38,214 nucleotides of DNA from a virus. The stretch lies in IMG/VR virus record IMGVR_UViG_3300047509_000208, positions 1 to 38,214 of that record. One strand, given 5' to 3'. A program made the position numbers and the translations under genes. Below, piece after piece: positions 1 through 6,101 of the stretch. The stretch's first letter is position 1; the number at the start of each line of letters is the position of its first letter. The notes under the pieces are model-generated. The model ran no database searches and was not told the origin of the DNA. It was given only the letters and a program-made list of their open reading frames with translations.

Positions 1-127
1 ATCACTATTGCCACTGATTTTTCCTCTGCAAATTATGCTATAAATACTTCTGTAAATATTAATAATACACAGAATTCAGCTTTTGCTTGCTATTATACTC
101 AAGCCGCTGGTAGTTTTATTTTTAATA
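1..127. repeat. Direct copy of the right end (assembly overlap)
   Basis: The first 127 bases are identical to bases 38088-38214. The reading frame of the tail-fibre gene continues perfectly across the junction, so the molecule is circular or circularly permuted, with a unique length of about 38,087 bp. The length of 127 equals a common maximum assembler k-mer, so the repeat is most simply an assembly overlap. Confidence 0.95.
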
Positions 128-195
128 CCGCAAGTTTCGCTGGCTCTGCCACAGATCCAACTTCTTGTGGGTTCGAATGTTTTGGAGATCAATAA
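1..195 (+). CDS. Tail fibre protein, C-terminal end (continues from right end)
   Basis: This is the 3' end of the gene that starts at 35841. The frame is open from base 1 and ends with TAA at 193-195. After removing the 127-bp duplication the joined protein is 813 residues. The C-terminus is rich in Ser, Thr, Ala and Asn and ends in SCGFECFGDQ, a Cys-containing closing segment of the sort seen at the tip of phage fibres. The stop overlaps the start of the next gene (TAATG), so translation is probably coupled. Confidence 0.85.
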   Translation: MTIATDFSSANYAINTSVNINNTQNSAFACYYTQAAGSFIFNTASFAGSATDPTSCGFECFGDQ

Positions 196-710
196 TGTCT
201 AAATGGGTTTATACTAAAGAAGATGGTTCGGTGCATATTGTCATTGCAGCCAAGAAAGAGGATTTAGAAAAAGCATTAGGACCTCTTACTCAAAATGAAT
301 ATGAATCTCATGTCCTAGGAAAAAGCATTCCTAAGGATGCGCTTAATTTAAGACTAATTAATGATGATGAAATTCCTATAGACCGATATTTTAGGGCCGC
401 ATGGGTAGATAATGGAAAAATTGAAATTGATATGGAAAGAGCACGAAAAATTCATTTAGATAAATTGAGAATTATTAGAAATAAAATGTTATCCGATCTA
501 GATATCAAATATGCCATTGCTTTTGAAAGAAATGGTGATCATCAATCTATAGCCGTAAAGAAACAGGAATTAAGGGATATGCCAATTAATTTTCCGATGG
601 ATAAAATTGATACTCCTGAAAAATTGAGAGATTTCATCCCTAATATTTTGGCGGATGGTGTTAAAAGTTATGGTAGCACTCTAGCTGGTTTACATAGGTT
701 AGAACAATAA
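195..710 (+). CDS. Tail-fibre-assembly-like protein
   Basis: A 171-residue soluble, charged protein. ATG 195 is chosen because it overlaps the fibre stop codon (TAATG); an upstream in-frame start at 165 would lie inside the fibre gene. The middle (about residues 78-125) is helical and resembles the segment often found in tail fibre assembly or tail-accessory proteins, with an Arg/Lys-rich helix followed by a conserved-looking LRDMPINFP stretch. Its place directly after the receptor-binding fibre fits a chaperone for fibre folding or attachment. The role rests mainly on position and general resemblance; no catalytic motif is visible. Confidence 0.5.
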   Translation: MSKWVYTKEDGSVHIVIAAKKEDLEKALGPLTQNEYESHVLGKSIPKDALNLRLINDDEIPIDRYFRAAWVDNGKIEIDMERARKIHLDKLRIIRNKMLSDLDIKYAIAFERNGDHQSIAVKKQELRDMPINFPMDKIDTPEKLRDFIPNILADGVKSYGSTLAGLHRLEQ

Positions 711-717
711 ACAAAAA

Positions 718-736
718 TTACATCAGGAAGATGTAA
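718..736. other. Small perfect hairpin after the fibre-assembly gene
   Basis: TTACATC and GATGTAA form a 7-bp perfect stem with the 5-nt loop AGGAA. No T-run follows on the plus strand. On the minus strand the hairpin is followed by TTTTTGT, but no minus-strand gene lies upstream to need a terminator. Its role is unknown; it sits between the fibre unit and the following small-gene unit. Confidence 0.35.
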
Positions 737-743
737 CCATAAA

Positions 744-771
744 TTGCACAAAATAAGTATATTTTTATACA
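744..771 (+). promoter_or_regulatory. Candidate sigma70 promoter for the 836-3123 gene group
   Basis: TTGCAC (744-749) is followed after 16 nt by TATACA (766-771), in a 125-bp gap that is the largest in this stretch. It would drive the small genes starting at 836. The match is moderate and AT-rich DNA gives chance hits, so this is tentative. Confidence 0.3.
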
Positions 772-835
772 AGTTAACATATTGATAATTTAATGCTAAA
801 GTGGATATTGATAATAAACAATATGGAGATGAAAG

Positions 836-1030
836 ATGTCAGAAGATTTAACTTTATTAGAACAGTTTAAAAGCCAGCGTGAAGCATTCATAGCACAAAG
901 AGAGCAAGCAAATGCAAACTTACAACAATTGATAGGTGCAATTTATGCTTGTGAGTTGATGATACAAAAACTTGAATCACAGAAAGTTAATGGCGTTGAG
1001 GATGGATTGGTTAAATTAGAGGATTGCTAA
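836..1030 (+). CDS. Small coiled-coil protein, unknown
   Basis: A 64-residue protein, Gln/Glu-rich and predicted helical over most of its length (LLEQFKSQREAFIAQREQ), consistent with a short coiled coil. GGAG lies just before ATG 836. It begins a run of short genes between the fibre-assembly gene and the structural protein at 1612. I do not recognise the family. The position in the late region suggests a minor virion or assembly factor, but nothing in the sequence proves it. Confidence 0.6.
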   Translation: MSEDLTLLEQFKSQREAFIAQREQANANLQQLIGAIYACELMIQKLESQKVNGVEDGLVKLEDC

Positions 1031-1044
1031 AGGAGAGTATAAAA

Positions 1045-1269
1045 ATGGCAGAGCTGTCTACGAAAAGAAGAAATAAATTAACTAAGTCTGATTTTGGTCT
1101 ACCAGGTCAAAAAAAGTACCCGATGCCAGACCGAGAACACGCAGCGAATGCCAAAGCAAGAGCAACTCAGATGGAAAACAAAGGGAAGCTTTCAGCCTCA
1201 TCGAAAGCTAAAATCGATGCAAAGGCCAATCGAATTCTCGATAAAGGCAAACGTGGAGGAAAAGGATAA
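1045..1269 (+). CDS. DUF6582-like small basic protein
   Basis: A 74-residue very basic protein. ATG 1045 is chosen because AGGAG at 1031-1035 sits 9 nt upstream; the in-frame start at 1024 lies in the previous gene without a ribosome site. The segment LPGQKKYPMPDREHAANAKA (about residues 18-37) followed by a Lys/Ala-rich helix is the pattern I associate with DUF6582, a small phage and bacterial family of unknown function that occurs free or as an appendix of other phage proteins. The next gene starts on its stop codon (TAATG). High Lys/Arg content would suit a DNA- or RNA-contacting role, which is inference. Confidence 0.65.
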   Translation: MAELSTKRRNKLTKSDFGLPGQKKYPMPDREHAANAKARATQMENKGKLSASSKAKIDAKANRILDKGKRGGKG

Positions 1270-1343
1270 TGAAAAAAGATTCTAAGAAAATGCCAAAGAA
1301 AGATACTAAGAAAAAATCACCAATGAAGAAGGATTGTTATTAA
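1269..1343 (+). CDS. 24-residue lysine-rich micro-protein
   Basis: ATG 1269 overlaps the TAA of the DUF6582-like gene. The frame encodes 24 residues (MKKDSKKMPKKDTKKKSPMK then KDCY), about half of them Lys. It is too short for standard gene calling, but the TAATG coupling and the exact continuation of the operon support translation. Tiny Lys/Met/Pro-rich proteins ending in Gly/Cys are seen in other phage late operons; whether this one is packaged is unknown. Confidence 0.45.
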   Translation: MKKDSKKMPKKDTKKKSPMKKDCY

Positions 1344-1382
1344 ATGGCCTATTACGGATAGTTACTGATTGAGGGGATAATC

Positions 1383-1592
1383 ATGGCATACGATGATGTT
1401 CCAAGAAAACCAATTGAGATAAGAGAAGGAAGAAAGGAGGGATTTAAAGGGCATGATCCTTTAATAGATTATGCTGGTGACTGTGGTAAATATGGTGTTC
1501 GCACGGATGCCGCAGCTGAGGGCGTAGGTTATTTAGGTGTTGATGATTTGGACCGGATAAGAAGGAAAAATTTGAAACATAAAACCAGATAA
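1383..1592 (+). CDS. Small hypothetical protein
   Basis: A 69-residue charged protein starting with MAYDDVPRKP, preceded by GAGGGGATAATC. The middle (HDPLIDYAGDCGKYGVRTDA) contains a single Cys and several Gly and Asp; the C-terminus is basic (RIRRKNLKHKTR). It lies between the Lys-rich genes and the structural protein at 1612 and has no homologue I recognise. Same strand and tight spacing point to one operon. Confidence 0.6.
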   Translation: MAYDDVPRKPIEIREGRKEGFKGHDPLIDYAGDCGKYGVRTDAAAEGVGYLGVDDLDRIRRKNLKHKTR

Positions 1593-1611
1593 CTCATAAG
1601 GAGATATTAGA

Positions 1612-2439
1612 ATGTCTATTACAGCCATAGGACGGTATTTTGTAGGCGATCCCAATATAGTAGCAATAGTTACTGATGACAATCTTGCAACAATTACAAC
1701 CGCAGGGTATTTAACAGGAGCCGCCATTGCAGCTGATATCGAAGCTTTACAAAACGGTGAGTTTCAGTGGACTGATACCGATATCGTTTTAATCAATTAT
1801 GCCCCTGATAATCTTGTAAACTGGTTTGTATACGATGCAACAAATGCAACATTCGTTGCAAATCCTGCTGCTGGTGGGTTAAGTAATTCATTGTTAAATG
1901 GACGTATCTTTGTTGGTAATGCCTCTAACATCGCAACAGGGGTTGCCGTAACAGGGGATGTTACTGTATCTAACACTGGTGTTACAGCAATTGGTGCTAA
2001 CAAGGTTTTATCTTCAATGATTAGCCCTCTTGTTAGAAAGTACACAACTGTTGCCATATCAGCTGCAGAATTTAATGCTATGTATGATACTCCTAAATTA
2101 CTTTTAGCAGCACAAGGAGCCAATACATTAATAGTCTTAGATCAGCTTCAGTTAGTAATGACCTATGTTTCTGCTAACTACGCTGACGGTGGTGTTGCTG
2201 CCATACAATACGACTCCACGGCTCATGGGGCAGGCACCATAGCTTCTACAACGCTTTCTGCTGCAACTTTCCAAGCTGCTGCAAGCACTACCTTTACATT
2301 TAATCCTGGCGTTGTTGCGCTGCCGTTTAGTACTACTGTCAACAAGGGATTGTACTTATCAAACTTAACGGGCGATTTTACCACGGGGGATAGCACGTTC
2401 GTGGCGCACCTCTGGTACAGAACTATACCAACTACCTAA
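1612..2439 (+). CDS. Fibre-like virion structural protein
   Basis: A 275-residue protein rich in Ala, Thr, Val, Asn and Gly, with almost no Cys, as is typical of beta-structured phage appendages. It has a strong GGAGATATTAG leader. Around residues 97-130 it has a repeat common in tail fibres (NGRIFVGNASNIATGVAVTG, then DVTVSNTGVTAIGAN). The C-terminal 120 residues look like a compact beta domain (DGGVAAIQYDST, FTFNPGVVALP). It could be a head decoration, a head fibre or a short tail appendage; the sequence does not choose between these. The gene ends in two consecutive hairpins. Confidence 0.6.
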   Translation: MSITAIGRYFVGDPNIVAIVTDDNLATITTAGYLTGAAIAADIEALQNGEFQWTDTDIVLINYAPDNLVNWFVYDATNATFVANPAAGGLSNSLLNGRIFVGNASNIATGVAVTGDVTVSNTGVTAIGANKVLSSMISPLVRKYTTVAISAAEFNAMYDTPKLLLAAQGANTLIVLDQLQLVMTYVSANYADGGVAAIQYDSTAHGAGTIASTTLSAATFQAAASTTFTFNPGVVALPFSTTVNKGLYLSNLTGDFTTGDSTFVAHLWYRTIPTT

Positions 2440-2459
2440 TTTTTAATCAAGTAGTTGGT
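2427..2459 (+). other. 9-bp perfect hairpin over the stop codon of the structural gene
   Basis: ACCAACTAC (2427-2435) pairs perfectly with GTAGTTGGT (2451-2459) around a 15-nt loop that contains the stop codon of the gene ending at 2439. No T-run follows directly. A second hairpin with a T-run begins 5 nt later, so this one may protect the 3' end or assist termination. Confidence 0.5.
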
Positions 2460-2464
2460 TGCAA

Positions 2465-2497
2465 ACTGCGTCATGCTTCTTTGGCGCAGTATTTTTT
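2465..2497 (+). terminator. Rho-independent terminator
   Basis: ACTGCGTC (2465-2472) pairs with GGCGCAGT (2483-2490), 8 bp with one G-T wobble, a 10-nt loop, then ATTTTTT. This is a typical intrinsic terminator and probably ends most late transcription after the fibre-like gene. The T-run abuts the ribosome site of the next gene at 2507, so that gene depends on read-through or another promoter. Confidence 0.7.
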
Positions 2498-2506
2498 AGG
2501 ACTGTT

Positions 2507-2704
2507 ATGCAAATTATTTCAGAAGTATATGCTAGTTCATATGTTGATTTTGATGATGAAAAAGATATTTCCCATTTATTAGATCCTGTTTTTGTCGCAT
2601 TAAACAAAAAAGTTAGATCGCATATTAATGCCGAGAAAAGTAGTGGGAAATTTGATATTGAATTTAGGTTGCAAGTTATCGCACATACTAGAGATGAAGA
2701 ATAA
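2507..2704 (+). CDS. Small acidic hypothetical protein
   Basis: 65 residues from ATG 2507, which has AGGA a few bases upstream; an in-frame start at 2459 would lie inside the terminator stem and is not used. The protein is mixed alpha/beta with an acidic N-terminal half (YVDFDDEKDISHLLDPV) and no recognisable motif. It sits between the terminator and the VRR-NUC gene, 23 nt before the latter, and may form a short unit with it. Confidence 0.55.
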   Translation: MQIISEVYASSYVDFDDEKDISHLLDPVFVALNKKVRSHINAEKSSGKFDIEFRLQVIAHTRDEE

Positions 2705-2727
2705 TGTAGGTTATATCTTGGAGATCT

Positions 2728-3123
2728 ATGCCACTGCAACCAGAGCAGGTAGACCATATCAACATTGTAAACTGGTTTAATTATCAGTACCCAGAATTAG
2801 CAGATGATTTTCATCATTTTGCTAATGAGCGCAAATGCTCCATACAACAAGGAAGATTATTTAAACGCATGGGAGTTAAAAAAGGTGTCGCTGATTTCTT
2901 TCTCGCATATCCTATTCATGGTAAAGCTGGGCTATGGTTGGAGTTGAAAGTTGGTAAAAATAAACCATCTAAAGAGCAAATAGAATTTGGCGAAAGAAAA
3001 ATTCAACGCGGATATCAATTTGCATTCGTTTGGGGCTTTGATGCAGCGAAAGAAATGTTATCTACCTATTTGAAAGATTATATACCAAATAGTGATAAAA
3101 TTATGACAATTTCCTTTACATAA
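2728..3123 (+). CDS. VRR-NUC domain nuclease
   Basis: A 131-residue single-domain protein matching the VRR-NUC subclass of the PD-(D/E)XK nuclease fold. Key parts are the RMGVKKGVADFFLAYP segment (about residues 47-62, catalytic Asp in VADF) and LWLELKVGKNKPSKEQ (about 69-84, E-x-K catalytic pair). Stand-alone phage VRR-NUC proteins are thought to act as structure-specific nucleases in recombination, replication-fork processing or packaging. It is the last plus gene before a convergent region and starts with GGAGATCT upstream of ATG 2728. The family call is strong; the substrate is not known. Confidence 0.85.
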   Translation: MPLQPEQVDHINIVNWFNYQYPELADDFHHFANERKCSIQQGRLFKRMGVKKGVADFFLAYPIHGKAGLWLELKVGKNKPSKEQIEFGERKIQRGYQFAFVWGFDAAKEMLSTYLKDYIPNSDKIMTISFT

Positions 3124-3146
3124 TTTAATCATGTTGTTAGATTAGT

Positions 3147-3182
3147 TTTTGTACTTACAAAGAATGTTTTGTAATTACAAAA
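3147..3182. promoter_or_regulatory. Two tandem palindromes, TTTGTA-N2-TACAAA, 20 bp apart
   Basis: The first site is TTTGTACTTACAAA (3148-3161). The second is the perfect 16-bp palindrome TTTTGTAATTACAAAA (3167-3182). Their centres are 20 bp apart, about two helical turns. They lie between convergent operons in a 166-bp gene-free gap, so they may bind a protein rather than form RNA. This operator-like element differs from the TATGT-N9-ACATA sites used elsewhere. Confidence 0.4.
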
Positions 3183-3280
3183 CTATGCTTATAAATCAAT
3201 GCCCTATCAAAAATAATAATCACTAAGTCTGATTATCTTAATTACTAGACCTTATTTTTCTTGCTGCCTTATATTTGTAT

Positions 3281-3300
3281 GGTGGCATATTAATGCCACC
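3281..3300. terminator. Hairpin at the end of the minus early operon
   Basis: GGTGGCAT and ATGCCACC form an 8-bp perfect stem around ATTA, spanning the stop codon of the minus gene that ends at 3290. There is no clear T-run on either strand, so it may act as a weak bidirectional terminator or a 3' stabiliser between the converging operons. Confidence 0.4.
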
Positions 3301-3499
3301 CTTTACTTAAAACATCTTTCACAGTCAAAACCTCTCCTGCCTTTAACCTGCGTACTGTTTCAGGGTGCACTTTAATTGCCTCTTTGGTAATAGGGTGAAG
3401 TATGTAGGCTATAAGCTCCCCATTCATTGCCGCTTTATGTATCATCTCAGCTTTTTCTTTATTATGCGTGTTTACGTGTACAAGCTTTCCTACGTCCAT
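3290..3499 (-). CDS. Small hypothetical protein, last gene of early operon
   Basis: 69 residues (MDVGKLVHVNTHNKEKAEMI...), with AAAGGATGTAAG before the ATG. It is Lys/His-rich with a predicted helix then a loop, and no Cys or membrane segment. The phrase LHPITKEAIKVHPETVRRLK suggests a compact alpha/beta fold. It has no family I recognise. It is 17 nt downstream of the secreted protein gene and ends in a hairpin, marking the end of the leftward operon. Confidence 0.55.
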   Translation of the reverse strand: MDVGKLVHVNTHNKEKAEMIHKAAMNGELIAYILHPITKEAIKVHPETVRRLKAGEVLTVKDVLSKGWH

Positions 3500-3516
3500 C
3501 TTACATCCTTTCTAAT

Positions 3517-3777
3517 TCATCGATAGTAAAAGAAAAACCTTGTGGTTTTTTCATCATAAAAAACAGCAACCATCACATTTTCAGGTTTGTTATAAAGAAA
3601 GTAATCATTAAGACTCAAGATGGTCTTATCCCAATCCCCCGTATAACATCCATAAACATCTATTCCTGAATAAGTGGGACGATATGCTGCTTTGCAGGTG
3701 AGTATACCCTGAAGGTATGTAGGAAAGGAATGAGCGCTATTACAAAATAAAAAAAACAACATAATGATACGTATCAT
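3517..3777 (-). CDS. Small secreted (periplasmic) protein with signal peptide
   Basis: 86 residues. ATG 3777 is preferred over ATG 3783 because GGGAG lies 8 nt before it. The N-terminus MIRIIMLFFLFCNSAHS is a short signal peptide with a plausible cleavage after AHS. The mature part is about 69 residues, rich in Tyr and Phe, with two Cys that could form a disulfide in the periplasm. No lipobox is convincing. Together with the next upstream gene (a single-span membrane protein) it makes a pair that could act in lysis, envelope disturbance or superinfection exclusion. No homologue is recognised. Confidence 0.6.
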   Translation of the reverse strand: MIRIIMLFFLFCNSAHSFPTYLQGILTCKAAYRPTYSGIDVYGCYTGDWDKTILSLNDYFLYNKPENVMVAVFYDEKTTRFFFYYR

Positions 3778-3808
3778 AGTCATTGCTCCCTTTATAGTTT
3801 AATGGGGA

Positions 3809-3952
3809 TTAAATAATTTCTGATATGCAATAAGAGACTGTGTTTCCATCGGCTTTACATTTTCCATACTCGTAAGACTCAATGCTTAGTAATGCAATAA
3901 TCAGGCCAACTATTAAAAGAGTCCTCAAAGACTCAGGCAAATGCTGTTTCAT
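3809..3952 (-). CDS. 47-residue single-span membrane protein
   Basis: From ATG 3952 on the minus strand, with AAAAGGA about 8 nt upstream, the frame encodes 47 residues. A charged N-terminus (MKQHLPESLR) is followed by one hydrophobic helix (TLLIVGLIIALLSI) and a C-terminal tail with two Cys (KCKADGNTVSYC). By the positive-inside rule the N-terminus may be cytoplasmic and the Cys-bearing tail periplasmic. It precedes the secreted-protein gene by 31 nt in the same operon. It could be part of an undescribed lysis or envelope module; function unknown. Confidence 0.55.
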   Translation of the reverse strand: MKQHLPESLRTLLIVGLIIALLSIESYEYGKCKADGNTVSYCISEII

Positions 3953-3999
3953 TTTTAAAATCCTTTTAAAAATTAAGCCAACATATTAAGTATAGACTA

Positions 4000-4368
4000 T
4001 TAAGTGTCTGTTTTTAGATTTGTCATACCATTTTTTTTAAATCTCTGATAATGTTTTGAGCAAAATCCAAGAGCTTTTTTTGGCATTTCGCAACCATCTA
4101 CCTTGCAAATTGGATTTTTGTTTAATCCATAAGCAGTTAAAAAGCCTTTTCTATTTATTTGTTTATAGTGATATTTACACAAATCCTTTGCATAAAAAAT
4201 TCTTCCGCAATCCTCAAAACTGCAAACACAATTTTTATTTTTTGAATTAATTTGTCCTAGGCCGATTTCATATAGTTTACCGTATTTTTTCCACATGTTG
4301 TAATGTGCTTTACAAAGACCTTTAGCATCTTTTTTTCTTCCACATCCTTCAAAAGAACATATATCCAT
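4000..4368 (-). CDS. Triple CCCH zinc-motif protein
   Basis: 122 residues from ATG 4368, chosen over GTG 4374 because AAGGA is well spaced from it. It consists almost only of three repeats of C-x4-C-x9-C-x2-H: C4/C9/C19/H22, C49/C54/C64/H67 and C88/C93/C103/H106. Each has the GxC(K/S)xHY signature familiar from the N-terminus of HNH and endonuclease VII-like phage proteins, and one copy opens the antisense nuclease at 23502. No nuclease domain follows here. It may bind DNA, may be a helper of a homing nuclease, or may be what remains of one. It lies 14 nt after the helicase gene. Confidence 0.65.
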   Translation of the reverse strand: MDICSFEGCGRKKDAKGLCKAHYNMWKKYGKLYEIGLGQINSKNKNCVCSFEDCGRIFYAKDLCKYHYKQINRKGFLTAYGLNKNPICKVDGCEMPKKALGFCSKHYQRFKKNGMTNLKTDT

Positions 4369-4382
4369 ACACACTTTTCCTT

Positions 4383-6101
4383 TTAGATAAAAATCTTTTT
4401 CCTAATCTTAATTCCCTCATGTTCTTTGCTTAGCTCTAAAGTGATAGGCGTCATCGCGGTTGCTAGCATTTCCTCAACCTTAACCCTATTGTTAATATGG
4501 GGATACCAGGAATGTGCGTTTATACAATGTTTTTTAATAAACTGACCATAGAAGACTCTAGCGGCTTTATCGCTTATTGGTGAGTAGTTCTCATTCACTA
4601 TACCAATCTTTCCATGACTATCTTGGCACTTGTATTTACAATTAATCCTAAATCCATTTTGGGTACCAGAAACTTCATATTTTGCTCCGAGTACTTGGAC
4701 TTCAAATGTTTTCTTTTGGACGCGAGCAAGAGATAGCTTGTCGTTTGGATCTATTAATTCTTGCCCACACTTGTGACAAATTCTTGATGCAATATCATTC
4801 TGGGCGCCACAATTGACGCCTTCAGTTTTATTTATGCACTCCTTAAACTCAAAATAGTAATCACATCTTTTATTATTAATGTGTCCTACGCATCTACGTG
4901 TTGATTCTGTGTTCATCGTTTCGCACGCAGGACATCTAATAACTTGAGGTTTATCTTTATCTATGGTTTTTTTGACGGCATCTTCGAGTATTGGGTTGTC
5001 CCAATCTCTATGGCGCTCTATGTTTCCAGCAAAGTCTAAAACCAAGGCTTCTTTTTTATTCGTTTTGGGCGAGAGTCGCAAGGCACGCCCCATCGTTTGT
5101 ACAAGTAAAACAAGGCTCTCTGTTGGACGAAGGTAGGCAATCGTATCGTACGCAGGGACATCAACGCCAACCGATATAATGGCGATGTTAACCAAATATT
5201 TAATTTTTCCCAAGCGCGCTTTGTCCAATATTTCAGTGCGTTCATGCTGTGGCGTTTCCCCTAAAATGATAGCAGATTCATGAGCAGGCAAATATCCTAA
5301 TATCTCGTATGCATGTTTTTTGGTCGTAGCAAACAAGAAACATCCGAATTTTTTTTGTGATTCCATTATGTGGACTACTTGCTTGCAAATAAGCTCTGTT
5401 AATCTTGTGCTTTTATCAACTACCTCTGATAGCTGCTTTTGATCAAACTGACCGTTTTGCTTAACCTTAACCTTTGAAAAATCCAACACAAGATTATCAT
5501 CAATTTCAAATGTAGGCTCAATAAGATATTTATCTTCTATTAACTGCTCCGTGGTAATGTTACCCACTTGTGATTTGAATAAACAACCTTTACCAACGAT
5601 TGTTGCGCCTTTGAATCTAAAGTTAGTTCCTGTGGCTCCGAGGAGTCGAAGATCGGAATAAATTGATTTGTAATGTCTAAGTATACGAATGAAACAGGAA
5701 CGATGATTGAGATAATTAATAGCGTGAGCTTCATCGACGACAATAAGACTGAACTTAATTTTTGCGATATCTTCATTTTTATTAATCCCATTTAAAATTG
5801 ATTGCGGGGTCCCAAAAACTATAGGACCGCTCGTATCTTTAGAATTAAGTGCCGCACAATAAATCGATGCACCTCCTCCTTCTCCTACAAATGTAGCACA
5901 ATTATTTCTAACTAACTCTGCGTTATTTACAAGACATAATGCGCGCTTGCCAGCGCTTTGTATGGACAATAAGATATTAGCTATCATAAGGCTTTTACCT
6001 GCACCAACACTTGCCATTAACAAGACCGGATCATCATTGCGCTTTAAGGCGTCCCATGCCTCGTTTACAGAATCCTTCTGATATGGCCTCAATTGTTTCA
6101 T
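4383..6101 (-). CDS. SF2 DEAD/DEAH-box helicase with C-terminal zinc fingers
   Basis: 572 residues. The N-terminal helicase core has LRPYQKD (Q-motif-like, 4-10), Walker A ASVGAGKS (30-37), Walker B VVDEAH (121-126), GATGT (155-159) and motif VI QTMGRALR (335-342). Two Cys clusters follow (C390, C393, C404, C413 and C422, C431, C442, C445), like the zinc region of RadD/YejH-type repair helicases. The C-terminal 120 residues are not assigned. It probably remodels DNA during phage replication or recombination, in line with the nuclease, SSB and ATPase genes upstream. Its ATG overlaps the stop of the HNH/AP2 gene (ATGA), which looks like an insertion between helicase and upstream genes. Confidence 0.85.
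   Translation of the reverse strand: MKQLRPYQKDSVNEAWDALKRNDDPVLLMASVGAGKSLMIANILLSIQSAGKRALCLVNNAELVRNNCATFVGEGGGASIYCAALNSKDTSGPIVFGTPQSILNGINKNEDIAKIKFSLIVVDEAHAINYLNHRSCFIRILRHYKSIYSDLRLLGATGTNFRFKGATIVGKGCLFKSQVGNITTEQLIEDKYLIEPTFEIDDNLVLDFSKVKVKQNGQFDQKQLSEVVDKSTRLTELICKQVVHIMESQKKFGCFLFATTKKHAYEILGYLPAHESAIILGETPQHERTEILDKARLGKIKYLVNIAIISVGVDVPAYDTIAYLRPTESLVLLVQTMGRALRLSPKTNKKEALVLDFAGNIERHRDWDNPILEDAVKKTIDKDKPQVIRCPACETMNTESTRRCVGHINNKRCDYYFEFKECINKTEGVNCGAQNDIASRICHKCGQELIDPNDKLSLARVQKKTFEVQVLGAKYEVSGTQNGFRINCKYKCQDSHGKIGIVNENYSPISDKAARVFYGQFIKKHCINAHSWYPHINNRVKVEEMLATAMTPITLELSKEHEGIKIRKKIFI

Noticed and set aside
1-127. Direct terminal repeat of a linear virion genome
   Set aside because: The exact length 127 equals a usual assembler k-mer and the fibre frame crosses the joint, so a circular contig explains it better.
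165-194. Upstream start for the gene after the fibre
   Set aside because: It lies inside the fibre gene in another frame with no ribosome site; ATG 195 overlaps the fibre stop.
1797-2123. 108-residue minus-strand frame
   Set aside because: It is antisense to the fibre-like structural gene and has no start signal; composition mirrors the plus frame.
2443-2757. 104-residue minus-strand frame
   Set aside because: It runs across the terminator and the start of the VRR-NUC gene, with no ribosome site.
3427-3669. 80-residue plus-strand frame
   Set aside because: It is antisense to two minus genes of the early operon with better starts and a signal peptide.
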